From Dimorphilus gyrociliatus (lineage: Eukaryota; Annelida; Polychaeta; Dinophilidae): 64,000 nt of DNA. The notes under the pieces are model-generated. The model did not search any database and was not told the origin of the DNA. It was given only the letters and a program-made list of their open reading frames with translations. The DNA is taken from NCBI GenBank assembly GCA_904063045.1, contig CAJFCJ010000010.1, forward strand, positions 1,612,001 through 1,676,000, given 5' to 3'. Shown here piece by piece: positions 47,392-59,118 of the stretch. The translations under genes were made by a program, and so were the position numbers. How positions within the stretch are numbered: the stretch's first letter is position 1; every line of letters starts with the position of its first letter.

Positions 47392-50300
47392 AAGGGAAAA
47401 GATCATCGACATCGAAATTCAGCACCGTGGCTTCTACACAGGGTGAAATACGTGTAGGTTAGTATATATATATATATATATATATATACTGTATATAAAA
47501 AACTGTATCATCTATATTATATACTGCATGCATTACACCTGTCTAACCTCCTTATTGTTCGCAAAGTAATACGCCTCTCCAATTTTTTTTCCTGTTATTA
47601 TCTAAATCATATCTCTTTAATCATGTAGTTATCACTACTTTTTTTACCATTAACATCAAATACATACTATTAATCTTACATTTCTAATCAAGCATTACTT
47701 TTAACCTACGTTATTTTTATTAGCGATAATCCGTTTACTAAGAAAAACTATCAATAAGACAGTTTGAATAATAGATATTAGTAGCATAATCCTCGTGGAA
47801 TTGTTTAGTCGTAAAGGTATTTTAAAGATAAATTAGTCTTTTCAGAAATCTTGTTTTTGTCCTATACAGTTCTAGTTTTTTTTTTTATATAATATGGATT
47901 TCTTCTCTTCCTCTCGCTCTCTCTATTGTTTTTGTTTTTTTACCAATAATAAAGATCCGAGTTTGTGTAATCTTTCTAATAATACCCTTTTTATTTAGCG
48001 ATATTTATCTTTTGAAAACTATCTTGATCTATCTATCTATCTATCCATCAAGCTATCTTTATCTTTTAGCACACCACTACTATACCTCTTTCACACCATC
48101 TAACTTACCCCCTGCCCCTCTTCCATACATTAAGCTGATACGCCCTAAAAAGAACGAATTCTTTTTTTTAGTCGTGTTCTTACACTTTGAAACTTTATAT
48201 CCAATAAAGCAAAACAATCAACTAGAAAATTTTTGTCGACCTTTATTCCCAATATACTAGCCCTTTCTTGACCTCTTCTTTTTATTTTTCTTTTTTAAAC
48301 GATACGATACGGGGTCAAAGATGACTTTTTTGTACGCCCGATTTATTTTCATAAAAAGCCGAGAAGAAACCCGCACCTGTCAACTGGCAAAATAACCTCT
48401 ATTAAATGATTTATTTTTTTTTTTACACCTTTTTAAATCCGATAGGGCGTTAAGTCGAATATTAAATTCTGCATTTATGATAATATCCCAAGATAAATTT
48501 TTTGTTGTTGCCGTGTCAATTAATCAATTCGTGACTTTAAAATATGTTATTTTTTTTTTAAATCAATTTTTAGGACCTGGTCACCAAGCTAGGCTTCCGG
48601 AATGCAATCGTTTAGAGTATGATGACGAAAAACCAAGAGAAAGCCTAAGATGGGTTCCATCTTCGATATCCGATCAAGATTTAATCATGTATCTGAGGGC
48701 AGCCAGGTCAATGGCGTTCTTTGTAGGAATGTGCGACCCCGGCTCAGGGGATGACGGCAGCCAGGCAGCTTCTCAAGATAGTACGACAGTTAATGCTCTC
48801 GAGATAGTAATTATACCTTTTACTTTCCTTCTACTTAACCCATGCATCATAACTTATCCCCCCTTGTTTCGTTATTCTAATATAATATTTTTGGAATTTT
48901 GCCAGCTGCACGATTGTAATTACAACAAAGGTGAAGCTTTACAAGTATTGGTCAAGTGTCCAGTTCCAATCAATATAGAACAGAAGTGGAATGAGGAAGA
49001 AACGGTAAATAGACTCAATTAAAATCTAAATTTCACTAGGAAAGAAATAAGCCTACTAATTATCTTCAATTATCGTTATTTATGAATAAGAAACCTAACA
49101 AAAATACGCCACAAAAACCTAAATTAAAAAGCTTTCGAAAACGTCTCGACTTAGATATTACGTAATCGGCATTAAAAAAAATGTTTTAAATAGAGAATCG
49201 TGGGAGATTTGTTTTTTTCTTACGTAATCTTGCACTTGTGCCTTAAATTTACGGCTCTTTTTATTATTATTCTTTGTTTCTTTATTTCTTTTTATCGTTT
49301 CATCCGTAAGTTGATATCATAAATTTTTCTCTTTGTCTTCTTACTTCCTATAAGTTGTAAGGAAAAAAAATATTAGTAAAAGAAAATTATACGTGCTCTC
49401 TGTGTGGTGTTTAGAATCGGTATAAGACAAACGCCGCGCATGCGTAGTCAATTACTGTGTTAACCTCTCCGGTTCGTTTTTTATCCCATATTCAAAAGAT
49501 AACTTAGCATTTATGACCTATACATAATATCAATACTCGTCATTATTGTCTCTTCTATTTATATTTTTATCAATCCATTCGTTCCGCCCTCTCTCCCTCT
49601 CCCTCTTTCTCTTTTCTTTAATATATAATTATCTATACTGTATAATCGTATATATTTAAAAACACACATAGCCAGAATGACTAATTAAAAGGCCCGTAAT
49701 TTCATTCTCTATAATTTAATATTTAGGCCTACAAATCTATGTAAGTGAGTAAAGATCGGAAAGAAAGAAAAGATTAAAAAAATCAATTTCTTTCTTTTAG
49801 AATGTAAAGCCTTATTATACTTATGACCTACTTACATACTGAATAGAAAAAATTTACACGTACGAATTCTATCTTCAACAAAGATCTGTCTTCCATTTTT
49901 GTGGTTTTTTTAAAGCGTTGTAAACGCTCTATCCCTTGTAGAATACGTCATAGGAAACAAGATAAATAGGATGGATTAAAATATTCCTTTTTCCTTTATA
50001 GAAGAGATTCTCGAAGGGATTGAGACAATACGGAAAGAATTTCTTCAAGATCCGAAAGGAGCTACTTTCTCATAAAGAGGTCACCGATTTGGTTGAATAT
50101 TATTATATTTGGAAGAAAACTCAGGCTGCCAATAATCTCAGACCGACTAGACGTAGAGTTAGTCAAAAGAAAAGTCAGAGAACTCCTAGAACTCCTAATC
50201 CTGAAGAAGAGGAGGGCGAAGAAGCTAGTAGTTCGGGCGAAAGCGACGAAGAAGATAGCGACGGTTTAGTTTCTCATTGTTCAAACTGCTTTGCTTCATC

Positions 50301-52566
50301 AATAAGTTCAGATTCGCAAAGTTGTTCGAAAGGTTTATTGTGTGGTCTGTGCTTTGATCATTGGAAGAAATTTGGAACAGATCGACCGACCGATAGGAAT
50401 AAGGAACCACCTTATTTCGATCAAGAGCAAAAGACTTCTGCGTCTACCAACGGCACTAGTAGTACTGAAGGTGCAGAAGAAAGTGAGGGAGCAGACGCGG
50501 ACGTAGAGGAAGCGAATAACGAGGAGAACGATAACGACTCCTATTGTTCATCGACGTGTTCGACCCCTATACCTAATCCACCACAGATTGTTTCATCAGT
50601 TCCCATATGTTCTACTCCTATGAAAGCCCCTCAATTGACTTCATCATCATCAGCGTCAAGTTCGGGTTCTAGTTCTAGTAGTTCTAGTTCAAGTAGTTCT
50701 AGTTCAGAGGCTCATACAGAAGAAGAAGGCCATATATCTCCCCCTCCCCAACTCGCAGCTGTTCCACCTCCGAAACCTCAAATCCTAACGCCAACCCCTC
50801 ATAGACCAGAACCATTCATCGTGAAAACAGAAAAACCAGACGAAGTAGGCGGACTAGCTGGAGAATCCAAGCATCGTCCTGTATTAGCTGTGCCTCCCGT
50901 CCAACAGCAGCAGCAACCACAACCACCTCCTTTAATTTCCTCACATATCAAGGAGGAATTGAAGGATCCTGCAGACATGACCATGGCTTCTCTAAGCCAT
51001 CAAGGAGGCCATAGTAATCCGCCTCCGCCGGGTCCTCCACCACCATTACGGCCTTTACATCATGTAAAATCGGAATTGGAGTCTGAAGAAGATGAAGCTA
51101 ATTCAACAGTTCAATCAGACGTTTGTGAAGATAGAGATGCTCAAGAAGTATCAATAGTTTTGAAGGAAACCAAAAATGCGATTCTTATGAAATATCTAGA
51201 TAGAGGAGGAAATTCCTGTTCAAGGACGGATATTGGGTTCCGCATTAAGCCTGGTTCAAATTTCGCGTTGAAGAAATCATCAAACAGCGAAAAGAGATCG
51301 TCGACTGGCAAAACACCAACAATTGTACCCGTTAAGGAGGACAAAACGAAAATGATTCCCGAGAGTGGAAAAACAGCCGACGCTCAAATAATGTCGCATA
51401 TTGGACAACCAACTCTACCAACTGCGTTCGAAAGAAACCCGAGATTCTTAGGAACAGATACCCCAGCTCTTTCCCAACTTAGAGCTTACAGTGATAGAGC
51501 TCACGCTTTGGGCTTGGGTCATACAGTACCTACTAGTTTGGCTTATAGCGGGGCATTGGTGCCAACCTCGGATCCCCTCCATCAGAGAACCCTCTTTCAG
51601 CATCCTACACCAACAAGTAGGGATAGACTGGAAGCTGAATTACTTAGGGATAAACAGGAAAGGGATGCAAGGGAAAGGGAGATGAGGGAAAGAGAATTAA
51701 GAGATTTTGAATTGCAAGAAAAGATGAAGAGAGAATTAGAAATGAAGCCGCAAGCCATACCAACGGGTGACGCTCACCTATTGCAACTTCAAAGAGAATA
51801 CGCTCTTAGGGGATTAGCTTTTCCGCCTCATTTATCCGCCTTATCCGGATCTGGATTGCCTACTCCACCCCATTTGCCCGGAATCTACCCTCCGGCTTCT
51901 CTAGCAAGCGATCTGATACACAGAGAACGGGAAATGAGAGAAAGAGCATTGGGTAAGTGTTATGTAATGATGTATACAAATCGGATGATCCCAATCCCAC
52001 CAGTGACAAAGAGTTTATTATAGCTGTGATCGAGTGACATAAGATAAGCTAAGCTTGTTGAATTATCTAGTATTTTTTCCGATTTTACACCTTTTACCTT
52101 ATTTAAACATATGCATTAAAAGTATAGATAATGAAGCATATCTTCTCCCTCAACAGCCGAGAGATTTCAAGCCGAGAGAGCAATGGCCTTTGCAAACGAT
52201 CCCGTTGCCCGATTACAAATGGCATCCGCTGTACACGCACATACTCATGCTCATGCTCATACTCATTATCACCTTCATCAGCCGGACGGTACTCCCACTA
52301 ATCCTGGTTCTTTGCACGGAGCTCCGCAACTTCCTTCGCACTTAGCGCCTTATCAACCGCCAACTTCAATGGCCAGCAGCCTTCCTTACGCCGGCCACGC
52401 AGCTTTACTAGAGAGAGATACTCTTCTACAAAGGGAGCTATTGGCCAGACAAGCGGGCGCAGATCATTTAATCGCACAACAGCAACACGCGCTACATCAT
52501 GATGCCCTTATGAGAGAGCAATTACTACAGCGGGAGCGTTTAGGCGTACATATTCCACCTCATTAA
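47392..52566 (+). CDS. RERE: RERE / atrophin transcriptional co-regulator
   Basis: Exons 47392-47457, 48574-48806, 48906-49004, 50002-51952 and 52157-52566 join in phase to about 920 residues; anything further 5' is unresolved. RERE/Grunge is a nuclear corepressor that recruits histone deacetylases. In order: [18 protein letters not shown] opens the ELM2 domain (with [14 protein letters not shown] and [12 protein letters not shown]), then the SANT domain ([20 protein letters not shown]). Next come a GATA-type zinc finger (SHCSNC ... [14 protein letters not shown]), a long low-complexity Ser/Glu/Pro region, and the atrophin box [14 protein letters not shown]. The protein ends with [11 protein letters not shown], an Arg-Glu repeat helix ([12 protein letters not shown]), [12 protein letters not shown] and a His-rich stretch ([16 protein letters not shown]). 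No BAH domain was found upstream, unlike the long vertebrate RERE. The stop is at 52566. Confidence 0.93.
47462..47490. repeat. (AT)n microsatellite in RERE intron
   Basis: TA tract right after the donor of the first recognised RERE exon, ending in a TATATACTGTATATA element. Confidence 0.9.
48027..48045. repeat. (CTAT)n microsatellite in RERE intron
   Basis: Tandem CTAT units, plus strand, in the ~1.1 kb intron before the ELM2 exon. Confidence 0.85.
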
Positions 52567-53371
52567 AAATTACTATTTATACGTGTGCATGAATGTGTGT
52601 TCATCTGTCCGCCTTGTTTACAACTGTTTTACTTGGGACAAAAATGCCATAGATAACACGTGTTGGATAGGTACTAAAATATTCCCTTTCGGAGATAGGT
52701 TATAATCGTTTTCCAATCTTCTAATCTAGTTTTAGTAAAGGAAAACGTTGCAGAAAAATATATTTGACACATCTAGAAGAAATTAAATACGTGTTATCTG
52801 TGCCAAATGGTAAATAAAAAAATTATAAAAATATATGATAATCAATTCTCTATACTCATATATTCTTGTAATTTATCTCTCTCTCTCTCTCTCTTGGTTA
52901 TTGTGCTTTTTACGTTTATAGTTGGACATTTTATTTTTTTTTTTTGAATATTTCAGGCGAATTTAAAAGTAACGCTTTTTTGTGAATAGAAATTCGTCTT
53001 AGCTTTCTCTATACATTGCATACGTTATACTTTCTTGTGCTAGATCTATTCGATTGATAACGTAAACAGAATAAATTTTAAAAGTATTGAAATAAATTAT
53101 TAAATTTTCTTCCTTAGTTTGCGGAACAAACATTAAAAATAGTGCAATATAAAGATAGGCAATGTAAAAAAAAATGTTTATTATTGAACAACAATATATA
53201 AATTAAACTCTGTAAATAATTTTTAATAATATTTAGTATCGAAATGTAGGTTAACCATTAAACATAAATAATCCAACTAATCACAAATAACAAACTATTA
53301 CGGTGAATTTGTCTTTTTTATAAATTTTAATGTACCTATTTTTCGCATAAAGAAATCAGTGTTTTTAATAA
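52567..53371. other. Convergent 3' flanks, RERE and GNPTAB
   Basis: About 800 bp between convergent stop codons, with a CT microsatellite (52875-52894). No coding frame is seen. Confidence 0.5.
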
Positions 53372-56300
53372 TCAAACTGTCAATAATCTTGTTCGTTTAC
53401 CTTTTAGTCTTCTAAATATGTTGGCAAGAAAGGTGAAACACGTTCTATAACAGAGAATAAACCATCTTTCAACCTATTGGAATAAGAAAAAGGGCAAGGA
53501 GGACAGGCAAAGAAAGAGCAGATTAAATAATGTTCTGATAGTTTATACGTATTAGTTATGTAATTAAGAAAACTTACAATAGACGGTATTAAGGACCAAA
53601 TAATCCCTAGAGTGAGCAGGCCGACAAAAATATATAGATAAATTTCTATTGAGTCTTTTCTCCCTTTCCTTAAAAGTGTATAAATATTTAAAAATATTAA
53701 TATTTATATAGAAATATAATTATTACATACCATTTACGTAATTCTTTAACAGATAAATATTTATTCCTAAAAGTTCTGGGTAATTCAAATTGTGATGGAA
53801 TTGGGAACATAGCCTCGTAAAAATCTTGTAGAATTGCTTTAACCTAATTAATAAATATAATACATATATATAATATAAACATATAATATGTATAATTACT
53901 GTTTTTGCATGTTTGCTCTTGTGATCTATATTGTCATTGAGACAGATGAATTTTTTCGATTGTTTTCTAACTTCGTCCAATTGGCCAATAACGTGGGATA
54001 TATTAGAATGTATCATTTTAAACATGATATCATCTTCACCAACAATCTCGAATCTAAATTATTAAACAATCAAGAATTAATCATAATAATAATAATAATA
54101 AGAAATGACTTTATTTCTAACTTACTTATATTTATTTAAATTAAATGAAGCTTTTCTAATAAGCTTTAAAATCGGTTCACAATTTTCTAATAAATATTTC
54201 GTAACTTGTGGCTATGTTTTACATATAGTCAACAAAATAATTCATTATATATATACTGTATACCATTTTGTTTAAATAATAAACTTCTTTCTTTATACTA
54301 TTCGATATATTCTCAGGAAATTCGTATGAACAATTAATTAATGCATTTTCGAACGAGTTCAAAGTCTGTAAAAGTAATTCTTATTAATTAATTAATTAAT
54401 AAACTATATATTAACTCCTATTCTTACATGAACGTCTATCGGTAATTTATATAATTTTGTAACAAGTGTACGAAGTTCCCGATCCGATAGGATACTGAAA
54501 TATATAATCCGTCTCTGATTAGGGACAAAAAAACGGGGGAGGGGGCGGGGGGCGGTGCGAAGAAATGTTATTATTTACCTTGAAGAATCGGTATCAATTT
54601 GATTGAATATTTCAGATATTGAAAAATTATTTTGAGCGCTCATTAAATAATAAAAGTACGTAAATGAAAATTGCATGTCTTTACTACTTCGAATTTTTCT
54701 TGATGAAGTATCGTCCCATTCTTTTCGAAATATTTCTTGCAACTCGTACATAACATTTCTGTCAATCATATGAGCCATGTGAGCTGGAACCTTCCTCGGA
54801 GAATAACCGAATGCTTTGTTATAAATTCTATTAACGTGACGAAGGGATTCGGCGTACGTATCCAAAAGATGTCGACCCCTAAAACGATCTATTTTGTATT
54901 CTTCTGTTCTTCTTTCGGATTTCTCCTTCATCTGTAAGTAAAACACGGAAATTATTTACAATTATATTAATACTATTAGCAATCTAACGTTAATTAGGTT
55001 GTTAAATATTCCTTGTTTTTCCCAAGGCAAAGCTCCATTTAAATTTTGAGGTTGCTCAAAAGGTAAATCCTTGATGCTTAATAATCTTCTTCCCTTTTTT
55101 ATATATTTGTCCAAGTCTTCCTGAGGAACATCTTGCTTTTGTTGAGATTCCAATATTTTCAAATGAGAGAGTTTCGACTCTTCATCAAACTTTCTAACTA
55201 GAACATTTACTTTATACTTAAATCCCTTGTCTGTCAACTGTCCTTCCGCTTTCATCCTTAACAATTCTTTGTACATATAGGTTAAACTTGAATTTTCTGA
55301 TAGAATTTGATCAGTTAAATTCCTTGGGGGAAGTGTCAAGTGTTCGGGGATTGAATATTTTTGAGCTTTTGGTTGTCTAATTTAATATTACATAATATTA
55401 CATAATCTGTCAACTGTTTCGAGCAGATAATATACCTTAATTCATCGGGTATACCAGTAAACGAGTATATTTTATCAATATTGACTTTGGGAGTTGTTTT
55501 AACTTCTCTCTCTCCATTAGGTTTAGCTCTAATTTCGAAGTGAAACGCCTAATTAATTTAATAAAAAATATTAGCGTTTCTTTTTACCTACATACAACTA
55601 CAAACCTTTGAATTATTTTTACCAATATTTAGATTGATTTCTAAATTCGTCTCATTAGAAAAGGCGTCAAATACAACTATAATCAAAGAAAATTTCTTAG
55701 CGTAAACAACTGTTCTAATTCCATTTTCATTTTCAAAATCTCCATAATTAAATGTCATATTCTTTGTTAAAGATTTTGTTAAATTTAAATATGCAGACTT
55801 TTCGCCATTTGGAATATTATAGATTTTTATATCTGGTTTAAATTCAATCTCATAAATATTTCCATAATTTTCTATACCGCAATCTCCAGCATCAAAACCG
55901 CAATCAAGAACGTTACATGCCTTAAGTTCAATTGTTGTTATTATATATAAATTTGTATGATAAATGGTGTAAATATGATTTTACCTGATCACAATAACGA
56001 TCAGCCAGCCAAGTATCAGCGCAACCGGAATGGCAGAAAGCTTTAGATGACAAATCAAAGTATCAACTTTAATGCATAATATAATATTTTTATTATACTT
56101 TGTGGAATAGGGTCTCTAAGAGCTAAACCTGCTCCTCCTCCACCCTGACCTTGAGCACCTACTTTCTTTGCTCCAGTTCCTATTGAAAACAAATTAAATC
56201 CCTTTATCAATTGATTCCTTTAAAAATAAATTTAATGGAAAAAAGTCTTCGGACGTACCTATACAATCTCCACCATCGTAATCGCATTCAGTATTATTAC

Positions 56301-58349
56301 AAGCCTTATCGCAATATCCATCCTTTATCCATGTTGTTGGACAACCTTCCTGACAGTTTGGAACTGACCACGTTAAATAAACTTTTTGCCCATTCGATTG
56401 CGAATAGAAGTCATCCGGCCAAATTCTACTGCCGTACATAACGTCATCATTCATATAGATAAATTTTTCTGATAATCCTTTAATTTTATGAATATGAGCT
56501 TCGATTGCTGGCGAACTAAATGTTGGCAAATGAGATTTGTTAGTGAATATTTCTTCATGAGTAACAATGGAAACTCTTTCATTATCCATATTTAACCAAT
56601 ACGGAATCTTTATTTATAGAAATGTCTCATTTATCATATATAAATATTATTGTAAGCATATTCTTTACCTGTCCATTAGTAACAATATAAATATGGCGAA
56701 CCCATGGCATATATTTTTCAACCGATCTCAAGGAATAGCGTAATTCTTCATTATCTTCAAATCGGTTAGGATCAATGATATCCTGTAGCAAACCCTATTC
56801 AGAATAATATAATAATAATATTAATAATAGAATTTCATTAATCCAAAAATAATGTTTGTAAAACAAACCTTAGTTGAATCCCAAACTAGATAGGCCTTCT
56901 TTATGGATGGAAATGAAGAGTCGTTTGAATATTTCTATTCATAAAAAACAAAAGGATAAACGAATTTATTATGTCATTATGTTTGTTGTTGCTTCGGAAA
57001 AAGATTACCAACGTTTATAAATGATGAAACGTATCTATCTTCTTTAAATTGAACTATATAAGTCTGCTTTTCAGTTTCTTTCTGAATCTATAATTGATGA
57101 GAAAACGATAAATGTCTAGCCTATTTATTAATCGGATAGATAGTATTTACATAGGTGATTTTATTTAAAAATTCTTTATTCAAGTAGGAATCGAAAGAAT
57201 CGAATGAGTAGTTCCCTCTGAATTGAGTAATGATTACTGTGTCTTTTACTTCGACGGATACCGGTGTAAAATTGTCAGAGGTCTGTTTTTAAATGAGAAA
57301 AAGTATAAAGTAATTAATACCTAACTTTTGTTTTCTTAAATTAAATGGTTTTTTATAAGAACTTACAACAAAGGCTAATGTAGCTGTTGTGTTAATACTT
57401 GTATCAACAGTAAGACCATGAGCTTTAGTAACTTTGGCTATAGTTAATTAATCAACTTTTTAATTAATAAAGATATATTATATTAGAAAATTGATTACTT
57501 ACCATCAGATATATTTCTAAATGTTATAACTGTTAGAGTTTTACTACCTTCCCCCTTAATGTCGGCCTTATACAGTTTAGTGGCTTTGAGCAATGATTTA
57601 AATACGGCCTTTTATTGTTTTATTGTTCAAAGAAAACAATTATTCTTATTTCATTATAATTAGATAATAACTATTACCTGTAGATTGGGTAGTTGTAAAG
57701 TATCAGATATAGTCGGTTGAACTATAAGAGTTGGCATTAGAAAACAATTTTCCAAACTGCACACGCTACCATTGACTCTGATATTTCGAAGAAGATTTAT
57801 AAATATAGACAGTATATAAGATATATTAATGTAATAAATAGAATCATTTTAATATAAATTATCAGGATAAAGCTTTAAAAATCAAAATTTAATCAAATAT
57901 TGCATACGAAGCTGCGTTATACTGTTTTTCCAACAATCTTCTTTGGAGATATACGTCCTTTATTAATTCAGGATCTGACCCATTAACCCATGTATATACA
58001 ATATCAATTGGCACAGGATGACACAAGCTATTATATATATAAATATGAAATTAACATAGTATTGTTAAGATTTTTAATATTAGAATATTTACTTTTTTTG
58101 GAATGACTTTCTAGCAATATTATCACTAAATGAGTTGAAAACTGCTTGATATTTTTCCGTACTCCATTCTAGAACAACCTTTAAATAATTATGTACAATT
58201 ATTCGCAACCTTTTTGCAGGTAAACCTTAACATACTTCACCGAATTGGAGAGCAGATATTATAAGTAAAAAAACACCCAGCATAAGAAATAAAATTCCGT
58301 GACGATGGGATAGTACATCGTAGGTTCGTTTTTGCATCAATTTCAACAT
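53372..58349 (-). CDS. GNPTAB: GlcNAc-1-phosphotransferase alpha/beta precursor
   Basis: Golgi enzyme that starts the mannose-6-phosphate tag on lysosomal hydrolases. Twenty-four exons from ATG 58349 to TGA 53372 join to about 1121 residues (human 1256). Exons 1-6 start at 58349, 58178, 58027, 57777, 57608 and 57437; later large ones are 56259-56607, 55606-55920, 54989-55376 and 54579-54931; the last two are 53578-53668 and 53372-53473. Seen in order: N-terminal signal anchor ([21 protein letters not shown]), the stealth-type catalytic pieces [42 protein letters not shown] and [12 protein letters not shown], two LNR/Notch repeats ([38 protein letters not shown]), and the alpha/beta cleavage region with RHLL before DTYAESLRH. 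These are followed by [12 protein letters not shown], an EF-hand-like DTDSS loop, [21 protein letters not shown] and a C-terminal transmembrane helix ([14 protein letters not shown]). One donor (GTTGGT, 57012) is non-consensus. Confidence 0.95.
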
Positions 58350-59118
58350 CTTTAAGATCATTTATAGGCATTATATTACTTTTCAAGGATATTATTAGAA
58401 AAGTGACACATTTTCAGTCACATGACCAGGTATTGTGTCCTTCACCTTGTCTTTCTAGTAAATGTTCCTCAACTTTGAAAAGAATCTGGTAAATTGAAAA
58501 TTTTTTTGTAATATTTCGCTAAAAATGCTTGTTTAAAAAATTAGAAATTATTTAATATAATTAATAAATATACAGGATATCAACTTTCACAAAAATTTAG
58601 TAAATTTATTGAAGTTTTAATGATTTAGCCCGACAATGTGCAACTTTAAATAAAAAAGAAAAAAAATTTATATAAAAGTATACACAAACAAATAAAAATT
58701 TAGCAGAAAACTTTACTAGACGAAAAAAGATGGATATTTTGGGCAAAAAACATATTTCATTCAAACTATTAAGAAAAAAACTGAAGACAGGCGAAAATAT
58801 CATTATCTCTCTCTTGATTGTCTTAAAAGTTTAAGTAAAGGCAAAAAGAATATTTGTTTTATTGCATAGGAACGAACGTACATTCAAAGAAAATAGTTTG
58901 ATTGACTGGTTTATTAAATTAAATTTTATTTAAAGTTTCGTTGTCCTTCCTTACATTAGGTTTAAAGGCAATATTGGGTTGTACAAAACAGCAGGTTAAT
59001 GTTGTTTTTTTTTTCTTTTTACAAGCATTACTCCTCTTTCAATAAAAAAAACAAAAAAAAGGGAATTTTTTTTAAAGTTTTAAGTGAATATTGCTTGTGA
59101 ATAAGATGGTCTTGGCCG
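58350..59118. other. Spacer, GNPTAB to PSMD11
   Basis: AT-rich 770 bp with poly-T and poly-A runs, holding the GNPTAB promoter and the PSMD11 3' UTR. The minus-strand frame at 58606-58803 is low-complexity and unsupported. Confidence 0.5.
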
